Source of the DNA: Hemibagrus wyckioides
Taxonomy: Eukaryota; Chordata; Actinopteri; Siluriformes; Bagridae
Assembly: GCF_019097595.1 (NCBI RefSeq)
Contig: NC_080716.1
Span: 6,932,140-6,996,139 of the forward strand
DNA length: 64,000 nucleotides
Direction: 5' to 3'
The notes beneath the pieces were generated by a model. That model was not told the origin of the DNA and made no database searches. It saw nothing but the letters and a program-made list of their open reading frames with translations. This document shows, piece by piece, positions 1 through 11,865 of this stretch. The number at the start of each line of letters is the position of its first letter. Within the stretch, counting starts at the first letter, position 1. Position numbers and translations under genes: made by a program.

Positions 1-2584
1 TCATTGTTCATAACAATTGTAGTTTTTAGGCAATTTTTTTAATAATTTAAATATGTTTAAAATGTTTCCTACATTTCACCAATTCCAGCAGCTCTGACAG
101 TCATGCCAGTTGTACAGGTTTATACTGATGCATTATCATTTCTATAGAAACTCTTAATTCATAAAGACCCGTCTTCATGTGCTCCAGGTAACAGTAAGTC
201 TAATAACAACAATGCTATGTCCAATAATACAATTTAAAACATGCCACAAGAAATTCTTCAGGACAGAAGAGTGCTTTGTTTATTTAATACTGTATGAATT
301 GACACCACATTTAAACAAATAAGAATATTTATTTTCACATTTTTACGTTCCATTTCAGTGGCATTGCTGAACCATCGGCTCAGTTCGCCTCAAGGCTAGT
401 GGTACATTTTCCAAATAAAAAGCCCTTAAGTTTAGAAAAATAAATGCCTCAGCAACTCTGACCCACAGTTATACTAACATGCTGACCACGTGTTTTACTT
501 TCTATGCAAAATGCCCAAACCTTCTATCAATAACATCTGAACTGACCTCTTAACTATGATGAATATACTTGGCTTTGGGTCTGCAAGCAATTTTCATCAG
601 CTCCATATAGTTTGTTTCCTTCACAGCCTGAAAGGAATCATTGTTTCTTAATCTGTGATCACTTGCTTAAATCTGTGTTTGTATACATAGAACAAGTTAT
701 TTTACCCCTTGACTTCACTTCTCCTGCACTCTCCTATATACCAGAGTTTTACTGAGTCCATAAATATGGAACAGCTAGAAGTGATGAGGACTATAGGGAG
801 CCAATCTGAGTCAGTCAGAAGCAGTATGTGGGAGACACCCTGACTTGACTTGTGGTCATGTTCATTGGGGTAATAAACAAATGTTTGGAAATGACATTTG
901 ATGCTTTGATACTTTTACAGATCATGCAGACTGCTTATAAACAGTCATTAAAGAATCGTTAAATCTCCCGAAGCAGAGTCAAAGAGGCAGAGGCAAACAT
1001 ACAAACCTTCTTCTTCTTCTTCTTCTTCTTCTTTAATTTTATTTGTATTGTTTGTACAATTATGGGAAAAGAAAACAAAGAGTAAAAACAAACAAACAAA
1101 CAAAAAGAAAAACAGCTCAGTGGCACTTAAGACTCATGTGCTCATTTGAATCCTCTCTCAATTGAAAGTTGAAGTTGCATTTAATAAAACATCAGCCAAA
1201 TGAGGTAAGGTGGGTCACCACTCACAGTACTCTACATCAATCATAAATCACTGTATAACTGTCTGCCAAATGAATAAATGCAAAAAACATTTTGTCATAC
1301 ATCTTAACATTCAGATTGAAATTTTGAAGTAGTGTTATAATGTTACAATGAAATGTAATATTGTGTACATATTTGGCATCAAAGAGCATCAAAGCCATCC
1401 AAATCGAATCTTTAAAAATCTAAAGCAACTCACATCATAACAGCTTTAAATCCATAGCAGGCACACTACAAAGAAGTGCAAAATTTTCTAGGTTTTTACA
1501 CTATATTGAGTTTAGGTTTATTGAAACCATATGCTGGTCTGTTTGGAGATGTGGCAGCACTGTGGAAAACTTCATTTGTATATATGTAACAATATTTACT
1601 GTCATTTTAGGTCCCTCTACCCTAACTTTTACTAAAAGCTTTTTTAAGGAGCCATTCATTTGTTTATTTGAGAATTTAGGTAGTCACATTACAGTAAAGT
1701 GCTATAAATCATTGCTGACCACCCAGTTGCCTATTCACACTGTGAGCTTCTTCCTGGGTTTAAATATGTCTGCATGTCTACATGTCCAAACCCATATACA
1801 ATAATGCCACATAAACCTCAGGAAATCACCCTTTAAACAGTGTTAATTCACAAGAGGCACAAGTTTAACTCCAGACAAGGGCCACTTTGTTACACAGGCG
1901 GGGTAAACTGCCAGCAATCCATATGTAACCAAGTGTTATATAACAGACACAGAGACTGATTTTGTTATTATTATTATAATCTGATTTTTATAGTTACTGT
2001 CATACTCTATACTCTACTCCACTGTTACACCCTCATGCCCTATTGATCTTGAGGACATTATTCTATGTCACAAAACACTTGCAGAGTCTGATGCAATTGC
2101 AGTTAAGCTTGATCCTTAATAGGAAACTCAGGCAGACAGTAAAAATCGTCAGTCAAAAAAAAATTGCTAGGGTTAGGGTTAGGCACAGTTCATGTGATTA
2201 GCAAACAAAACAGTGAAGGCAAAGCAAAAGAACTGTTCTAGAAATATAAGCCAAAGACAATTATCTGAATTTTTGTAGTTGTCCTTTGTACACCACCACA
2301 ATGAATTTAAAATGAAGAAAATATTTCACTATAAATATTGTGATAAATATTTTAAACAATATTGCATTAACCATTTATGAAATTACATTACATCTATATT
2401 TTTTACATCCATTTTCACATTCCCAAAAGTAAACACTGAATAACAACATTATTAAAAAAATATAAACATTATTTTTTATTAATTGGCAGCAGAGCCTTAC
2501 CTCTGGAACCCATGAACATGCCCAAATATCCAAAATCAATTTCCTCCTTTTAGATGCTTTGCCAGGCCTTTACTATAGCCACCT
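1..2584. other. AT-rich stretch without a recognisable gene
   Basis: No open frame here resembles a known protein and no exon with matching splice signals stands out. The stretch holds a short TTC microsatellite near 1007-1033, a fragment of an L2-type LINE/SINE tail around 1245-1280 (the words ctgtctgccaaatgaataaa), and a 2.5-unit TTAGGG-like run near 2168-2187. It is best read as intergenic DNA upstream of the LINE cluster. Confidence 0.6.
1007..1033. repeat. (TTC)n microsatellite
   Basis: About nine perfect TTC units followed by an A/T-rich stretch. No gene context. Confidence 0.9.
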
Positions 2585-3410
2585 TCATTTTATTACTTGT
2601 TTGCTTGTTGAGTATATCTTAGCAATATTTGTGAGATGAAAGAAGGCTATCCTAGTGATATTATTTACATCATTTTTAAAAATAAATAAATAATTGAATT
2701 CAATAATTACACCAAGATATTTTACTGCTGCACATAATGAAACAGAAAGACCATCCAGAGTTACTCTGTAATCAGAAAGATTCACAGGCTGGATGTGATC
2801 CTGGTACAAAATTAAGCAGGGGCAAATTAGTGAGCATCCACTGTCTAATGTCCTTTACACATTCTTCACTCTTATTAACTGGTGCAACATAAAACTGTGT
2901 GTCATCAGGATAACAGTGAAAGCTTATACCATGTATACAAATAATTGTACCACAAGGTAGTATATATACTGTAAGGTAAATAGCAGTGGGCCTAAAACAG
3001 AACCTTGTGGAACACTGAACATAACCTTAACCTGACATAACCTGAGCCAGAGCCAGGAGCAGACCAGTCCCTTAACTCCAACAACATTTTTATTCTTTCA
3101 AGTACAATAGTATGATCATTGGTGTAAAAAGCTGCACGAATGTTAAGCAACACCAGCAAGGAGACACAGCCCTGATCAGAGACCAGCAACAGGTCATTTA
3201 CCACTTTAACCAGTGCTGTCTCTGTGCTATGATAAGGCCTAAATCCTGACTGATCCATTTCAGGAATGTTATTCCTATGTAGGTATGAACATAACTGCTG
3301 TGCTTACAACCTTTTCTAGGATCTTGGAGATAAAGATAAATGCAGCAGGTAAGGTATCTAGTATGCAGATTGATTTGAAGAAGAAATTAGTGAAATTAAA
3401 TCAGTCTCAA
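2585..3410 (-). mobile_element. Decayed L2/CR1-superclade LINE fragment (reverse transcriptase)
   Basis: Minus-strand reading gives reverse transcriptase pieces in the right order: FISKILEKVV near 3300-3340, QSGFRPYHSTETALVKVVND at about 3200-3250, a damaged YADDTQLY box read as YPDDTQFY near 2890-2930, and the LDGLSVS...LGVIIE stretch at 2700-2780. These are signature RT words of fish L2/CR1-type non-LTR retrotransposons. Stops and frameshifts separate the pieces and the 5' half is missing, so the copy is dead. A second copy of the same C-terminal stretch sits near 39880-40070. The exact family cannot be settled by eye. Confidence 0.75.
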
Positions 3411-3519
3411 AATGGGGAGTGAAACATTCTAAGCGCTGATCAGATATAGTAATGTTGACATTGATCATGCTAATTTCTGTGATATGCTAGAAAATGTTGT
3501 TGGAGTTAACCAGTCTGCT

Positions 3520-4190
3520 CCTGGTTTAGGTCTTATTTTAATGATTGTTATCAGTGTGTAGATGTAAATGGTGACTTTACGCATACCAAGGAAATGCTTT
3601 ATGTTCCACAAGGTTCTGCTCTAGGTCCACTGTTTTTTCTTTCTTGCTGTAAAATTATTCTTAAACATAGTATTAGCTTCCAGTGTTACAAGGATGACAC
3701 ACGATTATGATGTCACTACATGATGCATAAAAACTAGTTCATGCTAATGCAGAAACTTGTGTCATTCCTAGAACTAGAACTAGAAGATATGACAAGATTT
3801 CCCCTGTCTTATCCCATTTAAATTTTGCTTTGATTATAAAATAATGCTATTGACTTATAAAAGCACTGAGTGCTGTATCACTAAGTGAATTAATTATTTT
3901 TTTATGATCTGCTACACCTATTTTGATAAAAAAGATACAGGCTATTTGTTTGTTTGTTGAATAATGAAAGCTACAGCAGGGGTAGAGCTTTCTCTCACAA
4001 AGCTTACAATTATGAAACAGCCTTCCAATTATTGTTCGGGGCATAGACACAGTTTTTGTGTTTAAGTATAGATGGAAAACATGTGTTTACTTCAAGCTTT
4101 TGTGAATAATTTTCTCTTAGATAAATAAGCAGGAGGGTTCATGGGCATAGAGTGTTTTGGTTAACTAAGATGTTTAAATGCTGTCACCCC
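3520..4190 (+). mobile_element. Decayed LINE fragment, RT C-terminal half, opposite orientation
   Basis: Plus-strand frames give VPQGSALGPLFF near 3605-3640, a damaged DDT box (CYKDDTRL) near 3680-3705, and further on the motif GRAFSHKAYNYETAFQLL-like at about 3980-4030, which corresponds to the C-terminal tail of L2/CR1 LINE proteins. It lies back to back with the minus-strand fragment at 2585-3410, so either two copies inserted or one was inverted. Many stops; non-functional. Confidence 0.6.
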
Positions 4191-4923
4191 CTCAGTTGTT
4201 AAAAGATCTATGCAACTATTTGAACTGAAAAACACAACAAAATTATGTTAGTAACACCATGGAACAAAGAAAAATCTTTCTCAGTTAATTAATAAACTGT
4301 GCAATTCTTAAACATACAAAAATGGCATGTCAGTATGATAAAGACAACAGTGGGTTTCTGTGTATTTTTAAGCAACATCTGTGAACTCATTCAGTGGGAC
4401 CACCAAGGTTAGTAGGAGTTGCACTTCTGAGGCACTGTATACATTTGCCCACAAGGAAGTAATATTTGGACATTTTATAAGCAACATTTATTTAATTGGA
4501 CTTTTATACCAGGTTTATTGAAAAATTAATGAAAAGTTATATGGAAAATTAATACATAGATGTACAAATATGCATATCTACTTTGTAGTTTTTGTTACAT
4601 TTATGTATCATTCACCACTAAAATAATTCCTTTAAACCATTCACATGAAAGTTTTTGAATTTTAAAGAAAAAGCTAGAAATTAAATTCTTGTAATTTAAT
4701 GATATGTTAAAGCAGAAGTGAATGAGATAAGTAGTACAGAAGTGGGCCCAAGCACTGGGACTCTATTCCTAGTTTTTCCAGCGGCTTTTAGAGAAGGTCA
4801 ATGAATGAACAGAAACATTACTATTATTATGCTACTATTTTTTACTATGTGTCAGCAATTTACCCAGCTAAAAGAATGTAACATAAAAACTCTGTAAAAT
4901 GATTCAAATTCAATATTTATTGG
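4191..4923. other. Intergenic, nothing recognised
   Basis: AT-rich sequence between the decayed LINE pieces and the RTE element. I see no exon, RNA gene or repeat in it. Confidence 0.5.
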
Positions 4924-4942
4924 TTTTAAATGTTTTGACTGT
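4924..4942. repeat. Target-site duplication of the RTE LINE, left copy
   Basis: The 19-base word ttttaaatgttttgactgt occurs here and again at 10212-10230, directly flanking both ends of the RTE element. A 19-bp perfect direct repeat at the two edges is what target-primed reverse transcription leaves. Confidence 0.9.
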
Positions 4943-4964
4943 CTTCTTCTTTCGGCTTTTCCCT

Positions 4965-7608
4965 TCAGGGGTCGCCACAGCGAATCATCTCTCTCCACCT
5001 ATCCCTATCTTCACACTTACACCCACTAGCTTCATATCCTCATTTATTACATCCATATACCTCCTCTTTGGCATTCCTCTTTTCCTCCTGCCTGGCAGCT
5101 CCATGTCCAACACTCTCCTACCAATATAGTCACTCTCCCTCCTCTGGACATGTCCAAACCATCTTAACCTGGCCTCTCTAACTTTGTCCCCCAAACATCC
5201 AACATGAGCTGTCCCTCTGATGTACTCGTTCCTAATCCTGTCCAACCGTGTCACTCCCAAAGAGAACCTCAACCTCATCTTCAGCTCTGCTACCTCCAGC
5301 TCTGACTCCTGTCTCTGTCTCAGTGACACTGTCTCTAAACCATACAGCATGGCTGGTCTCACCACTGTCCTGTACACCTTCCCCTTGATTCTCGCTGAAA
5401 TTTTTCTATCACACAGAACTCCCAACACCTTTCTCCAACCATTCCAACCTGCCTGCACTTGCTTCTTTACCTCTTTCCCACAGTCTCCATTACTCTGGAC
5501 TGTTGACCCCAAGTACTTAAACTCCTGTACCTTCTTCACCTCTTCACCCTGTAATCTTACTGTTCCACTTCCCTCCCTGTCATTCACACACATGTACTCA
5601 GTCTTACTACGACTGACTTTCATTCCTCTTCTCTCCAGCACAAACCTCCACCTCTCCAGGTTTTCCTCCACCTGCTCCCTGCTCTCACTACAGATCACAA
5701 TGTCATCTGCAAACATCATTGTCCAAGGAGACTCCTGTCTGACTTCCTCTGACAACTGGTCCATCACCATAGCAAACAGGAAGGGGCTCAGAGCCGATCC
5801 CTGATGCAGTCCCACCTCCACTCTGAACTCCTCTGTCTGAACTACAGCACACCTCACCACTGTCCTGCTCCTCTCATACATGTCCTGCACCACTCTGACA
5901 TACTTCTCTGCTACTCCTGACTTCCTCATACAGTACCACAGCTCTTCTCTTGGCACCCTGTCATACGCTTTCTCCAAGTCTACAAACACACAGTGCAACT
6001 CTCTCTGACCATCCCTATACTTCTCCATCAACATTCTCAGAGCAAAAATTGCATCTGTTGTGCTCTTTCTGGGCATGAAGCCATACTGCTGCTCATAAAC
6101 TTCCACTACCTTCTTTAACCTAGCTTCTACTACTCTTTCCCAGAGCTTCATTGTATGGCTCATCAACTTTATCCCCCTATAGTTGCTGCAACTCTGCACG
6201 TCACCCTTATTCTTAAAGATCGGCACTAATACACTTCTTCTCCATTACTCAGGTATCTTCTCACTCTCTAAAACCCTGTTAAACAAACTAGTTAAAAATT
6301 CCACTGCCGCCTCTCCTAGACACTTCCAGACCTCCACTGGGATGTCGTCAGGACCAACTGCCTTTCCACTTTTCAGCCTCTTCAAAGCCTTCCTGACTTC
6401 ATCCTTTCTAATCTTATCTACTTCCTGTTCCACAGAGTTCACCCCTTCTACTCTTTGTTCCCTCTCATTTTCCTCATTCATCAGCTCTTCAAAGTACTCC
6501 TTCCATCTCCTCTGTACACTCTCCTCACTTGTGAGCACCTTTCCATCTCTATCCTTAATAACTTTAACTTGCCGCCCATCCTTCCCATCTTGATCCCTCT
6601 GCCTAGCTAACCTGTACAAGTCCTTCTCTCCTTCTCTAGTGTCTAACCTAGTGTACAACTCATCATACGCCTTCTGCTTGGCCTTAGACACCTCCCTCTT
6701 CACTCTGTGCTGTATTTCCTTGTATTCCTGTCTATTCTCTTCAGTCCTGTCCATGTCCCACTTCTTCTTGGCTAACCTCTTCCTCTGAATACTATCCTGA
6801 ACTTCCTCATTCCACCACCAAGTCTCCTTATCTTCTTTCCTCCTTCCAGATGACACACCCAGCACCTTTCTTCCTGTCTCCCTGATCACTTCTGCTGTAG
6901 TTTCCCAGTCATCTGGCAGCACTACCTGACCACCCAGAGCCTGCCTCAACTTCTGTCTAAATTCCTCACAACATTCCTCCTTTTTCAGCTTCCACCACTT
7001 GGTTTTCTTCTCCATCTCTATCTTTGACCTCTTCTTCTTACAGACCATCAAAGTCATCCTACACACCACCATCCTATGCTGTCTGGCTACACTCTCTCCC
7101 ACTACCACTTTACAGTCACTAATCTCTTTCAGATTGCCTCTTCTACATAGGATGTAGTCTACCTGTGTGCTCCTACCTCCACTCTTGTAAGTCACTCTAT
7201 GCTCCTCCCTCTTCTGAAAATAAGTGTTAACCACAGCCATGTCCATCCTCCTAGCAAAGTCCACTACCATCTGTCCTTCAAGGTTCCTTTCCTTAACTCC
7301 AAACTTGCCCATCACCTCCTCATCACCTATGTTCTCCTCACCAACATGTCCATTAAAATCTGCTCCTATCACCACTCTCTCACCTTTTGGAATACTCTCT
7401 ATCACCTCATCTAATTCACTCCAGAATCTCTCTTTCTCCTCTAACTCACAACCTACCTGTGGGGCATAACCACTAACAGCATTCAACATCACCCCTTCAA
7501 CCTCTAACTTCAGACTCATCACCCTGTCTGACACTCTCTTCACCTCCAGAACATTCCTCACAAACTCCTCCTTCAGGGCCACACCTACCCCATTTCTCTT
7601 ACTATCCA
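4965..7608 (-). pseudogene. RTE LINE polyprotein, endonuclease C-part and reverse transcriptase
   Basis: Reading the minus strand from 7608: endonuclease motifs GYAPQVGC, ADFNGHVG (metal/catalytic region) and the STQVDYILCRR block near the end of the endonuclease; then a Lys/Glu-rich linker; then reverse transcriptase with SGKAVGPDDIP, FVDLEKAYDRVPRE, LHQGSALSPFLF and the FADDIVI catalytic box, followed by the FGHVQRR C-terminal region. A single in-frame TAA at 6245-6247 interrupts the frame just before WRRSVLVPIFKNKGD; the frame continues unchanged after it. Near 5018 a one-base shift replaces the usual C-terminus, which is still readable in another frame to a TGA at 4965-4967. Otherwise well preserved, so the copy is fairly young. 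Confidence 0.92.
7600..7608. repeat. Target-site duplication of the nested L2, left copy
   Basis: The nonamer tactatcca stands here and again at 9742-9750. Removing the bases in between plus one copy restores continuous RTE endonuclease coding sequence, which confirms the insertion point. Confidence 0.88.
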
Positions 7609-7619
7609 GGAAACGCAGG

Positions 7620-9572
7620 AAGACTTCTTGTCCTGCTCCTTGGCTGTCAGATGTGCTTCGCAACAATCGAAGAGAACTACGAACAGCAGAGAGCAAGTGG
7701 AAGAAATCTCAACTGGACGCAGATCTCACCTCTTATCGTATGCTTCTGTCCAGATTCTCTTCGGACGTGACTTCTGCCAAGACTTCCTTTTACAAGGAAA
7801 AGCTTGAGGCTTCTGCACAAGATCCCTGAAAGCTCCACAACATCTTCTCTGCACTACTCAACCCTCCGACTCCACCTGCTCCATCCTCCCTGACTGCTGA
7901 AGATTTTGCCACTTTTTACACAGAGAAGATTGAGAACATCTGCCAGACCTTCACGTCCGCCCCTACTTCATCTGCATTACACAGCCAGGACTCAGCTACT
8001 CCTTCACTGAAGCACCTCTCAACCATAGCAGCAGAATAGTTTTTGCAAATCATCAACTCCTCCAATCCCACAACCTGCCCACTGGATCCAATCCCTTCCA
8101 CTATGCTCCAGACCATCTCACCTGACCTCCTGCCCTTCATCACCACAGTCATCAATAGATCCATTACATCAGGACAGGTACCAACTGCCTTTAAGCAAGC
8201 AAGGGTTATCCCTATACTAAAGAAACCTACTTTGGATCCCTCTGACATTAATAATTACAGACCAGTATCACTCCTCTCATTTCTTTCAAAAATTCTTGAA
8301 CGAATTGTTTATAATCAGCTGTCTGACTATCTCTTGCAGAATAACCTCCATGATCCCAACCAGTCTGGCTTCAAAGCAGCACATTCTACAGAGACTGCCC
8401 TTTTGGCGGTCACTGAGAAACTACATACTGCTAGATCAGCCAAGCTGTCATCTGTCCTCATCCTCCTTGACCTTACTGCAGCATTTGACACGGTTAACCA
8501 CAAGACTCTCTTGTCCACCCTCAGGAGTCTTGGAATTTGTGGAACAGCATGGGAATGGTTTGCTTCCTACCTGGATGGTCGCTCATATCAGGTAACATGG
8601 AAGGGATTGACATCTGCCCCACGCAGACTCTATACTGGTGTCCCACAAGGCTCAGTACTTGGTCCTCTCCTTTTCTCCCTCTACACTCACACTCTTGGCA
8701 AAGTGATATCCTCACACAGCTTTTCATACCACAGCTATGCTGATGACACCCAACTTATCTTCTCCTTCCCTCCCTCAGATACCACAGCTTCTACCCGAAT
8801 CTCAGCGTGTCTGGCAGACATTTCATCCTGGATGACAGCTCATCAGCTGAAACTTAATCCCACAAAACTGAACTGCTGGTCATCCCAGGTGATTCATCCC
8901 CAGACAAGGATCTTGCATTATCTCTGGACAACTCAATGATCTCCCCTTCAGCCACTGCTCGCAACCTTGGGGTAACCATTGACAATCAACTGTCCTTTTC
9001 CTCCCATGTTGCCAATGTGACACGCTCATGTCGGTTTCTTCTGTACAACATCAGAAGGATCCGACCATTCCTATCCACACAGGCTACTCAAGTGCTTGTT
9101 CAGTCTCTGGTTATTTCGAGACTGGACTACTGCAACTCTTTACTGGCAGGTCTTCCTCTGAATACAACTCGTCCACTGCAAATGATCCAAAATGCAGCTG
9201 CACGGCTTGTATTCAACCTGCCTAAGTTCTCCCACACCACCCCACTCTTGCGTTCCCTCCACTGGCTTCCGGTAGCTGCACGCATCAGATTCAAAACACT
9301 GATGCTTGCCTACAAAGCCAAGAATGGACCAGCACCATCTTACCTCAAAGATCTTATTACTCCTTGCACTGCACCTCGCTCCCTCTGATCCACTAGCACT
9401 GCCTGACTGGTCCCACCATCTCTCAGGGTAAAAGGTAGGTATTCATCTAGACTCTTCTCTGTTCTGGCACCGAGGTGGTGGAATGAACTTCCCCTAGATG
9501 TCCGTAGAGCAGAGTCTCTGACTGTCTTCAAATGACGTCTTAAGACCTACCTTTTCCTGAGGCACTTAAACT
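7620..9572 (+). pseudogene. L2 LINE reverse transcriptase, truncated and frameshifted
   Basis: After a linker (SDVLRNNRRELRTAESKWK, then FATFYTEKIENI) come RT motifs: ARVIPILKKPTLDPSDINNY, RPVSLLSFLSKILERIV, QSGFKAAHSTETALL, LILLDLTAAFDTVNH, GVPQGSVLGPLLFSLYT, the catalytic YADDTQL box near 8735, and the C-terminal NLGVTIDNQLSF, SRLDYCNSLLAGLP, LHWLPVAARI. Defects: a TGA near 7825, a TAG at 8037-8039, and a one-base frameshift near 8865 in a run of A that separates the RT core from the C-terminal part. The endonuclease is absent. Non-coding relic. Confidence 0.9.
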
Positions 9573-9699
9573 AGCTCTTACCTTTCACTGTTTATGGTTT
9601 AAAAAAAAAAATTCCATTTTTAGGCGAATGGTATCCTAAGTCTGTGACCTATTGAACCAATGTTAATGTTTTCAATGATAGTGACTTAAAGCACTTTTG

Positions 9700-9741
9700 T
9701 ATGTCGCTCTGGATAAGAGCGTCTGCCAAATGCCAGAAATG
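9700..9741 (+). other. L2 3'-tail stem-loop
   Basis: gtcgctctggataagagcg followed by tctgccaaatgcc is the conserved 3' tail of fish L2 elements; GCTCT and AGAGC pair around a GGATA loop. SINEs at 34685-34884 and 57421-57616 carry the same tail, the known way in which such SINEs borrow the LINE machinery. Confidence 0.8.
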
Positions 9742-9750
9742 TACTATCCA
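9742..9750. repeat. Target-site duplication of the nested L2, right copy
   Basis: Second copy of tactatcca; the RTE endonuclease frame resumes directly after it. Confidence 0.88.
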
Positions 9751-10114
9751 TACCATAATAAAACAGCTTGAATCCTGCTCCTATACTACGAGCCTTGTTA
9801 CCCTTCCACCTGGTCTCCTGTACACACAGTATATCCACCTTCCTTCTCTCCATCATATCAGCCAGGTCTCTACCTTTCCCTGTCATAGTACCAACATTCA
9901 GAGTTCCTATTCTCAGTCCTATACTCTTACCTTTCCTCTTCTCTCTCTGTCTACACACTCTCCTTCCTCCTCTACTTCTTCGACCACCAGTAGCCCAATT
10001 TCCACCAGCGCCCTGTAGGTCAACGGCGCCGATGGCGGTCGTTGTTAACCCGGGCCTCGACCGTTCCGGTATGAAATTTAGAGTACTGACGATTCGCATG
10101 GTTAAATTTGGCAA
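9751..10114 (-). pseudogene. RTE LINE polyprotein, N-terminal endonuclease part
   Basis: Minus-strand frame from an ATG at 10112-10114: a basic leader (RRSRGGRRVCRQREKRKGKS), then IGTLNVGTMTGKGRDLADM, ILCVQETRWKGNKARSIG and FKLFYYGMDS, the start of the apurinic endonuclease domain with the catalytic Glu in QETRW. The frame is cut at MDS by the L2 insertion and resumes at 7608 with SKRNGVGVALK. Together with the 4965-7608 portion this is one ancestral ORF. Confidence 0.9.
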
Positions 10115-10211
10115 TGTTTTACGCCGGATGCCCTTCCTGATGCAACCCTCTCTATTTATCTGGGCTTGGGACCGGCACAGAAGTCACTGGACTGTGACCC
10201 CCATGGCTAGA

Positions 10212-10230
10212 TTTTAAATGTTTTGACTGT
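10212..10230. repeat. Target-site duplication of the RTE LINE, right copy
   Basis: Second copy of ttttaaatgttttgactgt, marking the 5' edge of the RTE element. Confidence 0.9.
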
Positions 10231-10632
10231 AACATTACAAAATTATGTCCTTGTAATTTTAAGTTGTAAGTTCCCAAAAAACATTACTTAACTGAGATGT
10301 TATTGCTAACATTGCATCAGTGATGTAGTAATGTTTAAAAATAAAACAACAAACAAAAAAAACCCCAACATTTTCAGACAATCTAGATATCATACCATAA
10401 GTTTCAGAAAATGGTCTGCTAACCAGACTGCTAACCTGCATAGTTACCAATTAAATTATCAATAGTTCACACTTGCTGGTGATGGCCATGCATGTACCTT
10501 ATCACTTGGCTGTTTTTTTTTTAACAATATGTCTGGCCAACCTGATATTAATGTCATAAATTAAATTATTTGCACATGGTTGTAATGTGATGCAACATGA
10601 ACTTGTAATAATGTAATAATTCATTATTATTT

Positions 10633-10900
10633 TTCAAAAGGCCTGGCCTGCTCAGGCACTGATGTCAGGTGAGGGGGCCTGGGGCGCAGTCAGTGTTCCA
10701 GTTCATCCCAAAATTTTTGTTCAGTGGGGTTGAGGTCAGGGCTCTGTTTAGGTAAATCAAACTTGTCTTCATATTCCTTACTTTGTACACAAGGCCATTG
10801 TCATGCTAGAAAAGGTTTGGGCCCCTTGTTTCCACTTAAACAATAATGTTTTTTCAGCTTTGTGGCAAAAGTTTGGGAAAGGCCCACATACTGGTTCATT
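10633..10900 (-). mobile_element. Tc1-like transposase fragment
   Basis: The minus strand reads through frameshifts as KQSPDLNPTEQKFWDELEH...LRPRP, the block containing the third catalytic residue (Glu) of Tc1 transposases, preceded by a degraded stretch matching the part around the second Asp. No terminal repeats are visible and the N-terminal half is missing. Old relic. Confidence 0.65.
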
Positions 10901-11778
10901 AACATCCACATACACCCACTCTTTTGGCCTTATAATGTAAATGATTAGATTATCTGTATATGAGAGAACAATAAGAAGCAGTTCACTGGCTTGGTGGTTT
11001 TACAGTTGGGAAACTAATTTAGTGACATAAGCACATTGCTTTTTTTTGTGAGTATTGTAAAGTTGCATTTGAGTAAAAGTGACTTTATTTATGTATGTAT
11101 GTTTATCTTGTAACATGATGCAGAGTTTTAAAGGTAATGAAAAATTATACTTGATTTGATGCAATTATTATAATTATAATCATGTTATTGCTGTTTTTTT
11201 ATGTGAATTAAAACATAACTGTGTTATTTAAAAGCTCATGGTGTCAAGCAGTATGGTGGGCAAACATGTCTGACCCTCCCTCACCCTCAGCACTGGAGCT
11301 GGTGAAAGTTGTGTTCTGAGCAACCTGCTGTACACACTGTACACCTATGACATTGGATGATCATCTCAATTTTAATCAGCATCTTCTAGGTATTTACATT
11401 TTGCAGTTGTCTGTTCAGCCTCTTCTCCTTCTTCTCCTGTATCAAAGTATTTTTGTGCCAGTTCTTATGTGTGGTGCGATTTCTTTCTTTCATATGCTTA
11501 CAGCTGTTAATAAGAACAAACTTATTAAACTAAGATTATTGGTATTCCTACTCCTAAGTTATCTTAGTTATCTACTGTCTCACTTCAGCTATGCTTCAGA
11601 AAGCTCACATGGCTGTAGCTATAGACTGCCTATGTGTAGGAGGACTAACTATAGTAAGAGTTTTGTTCCTACAACTATATGTGCTTTAAACACATAGGAT
11701 CTCAGCCATAATCTTACGCTCTTGCATATGTTGTGTCTTTGAATTGTTTTTGAATGTATTGTGACAAGTTCATATGTG

Positions 11779-11779
11779 A

Positions 11780-11865
<86 letters not shown>
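11779..11865. repeat. (ATCT)n microsatellite
   Basis: About 21 perfect tetranucleotide units, possibly seeded by the 3' tail of LINE layer B, ending where the Tc1 element begins. Confidence 0.95.

Larger units (their letters stand above)
7609..9741 (+). mobile_element. 5'-truncated L2-clade LINE nested in the RTE LINE
   Basis: A plus-strand insert of 2133 bp bounded by the 9-bp duplication tactatcca. It begins inside the endonuclease-RT linker of an L2 element and ends with the L2 3' tail gtcgctctggataagagcg... which forms the stem-loop recognised by L2/UnaL2-type reverse transcriptases. 5' truncation is the normal outcome of incomplete target-primed reverse transcription. It splits the host RTE endonuclease and must be younger than it. 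Confidence 0.9.
4943..10211 (-). mobile_element. Near full-length RTE-clade LINE (Rex3/Expander-like), split by a nested L2
   Basis: The element runs on the minus strand from 10211 (5' end) to 4943 (3' end, a GAAGAAGA-type tail) between 19-bp target duplications. Removing the nested L2 and its extra 9-bp duplication leaves about 3.1 kb, near the usual size of a complete RTE element. It encodes one apurinic endonuclease plus reverse transcriptase polyprotein. The 3' end has the word gcgaccCCTGAagggaaaagcc typical of fish RTE elements, and the 5' end carries the AAGGGCATCCGGCGTAAAA block. The ORF is damaged (nonsense codon at 6245-6247, frameshift near 5018, and the insertion), so this copy is immobile. 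Confidence 0.92.

Noticed and set aside
2165..2190. Telomere-like TTAGGG units
   Set aside because: Only about two and a half units; too short to be an interstitial telomeric array.
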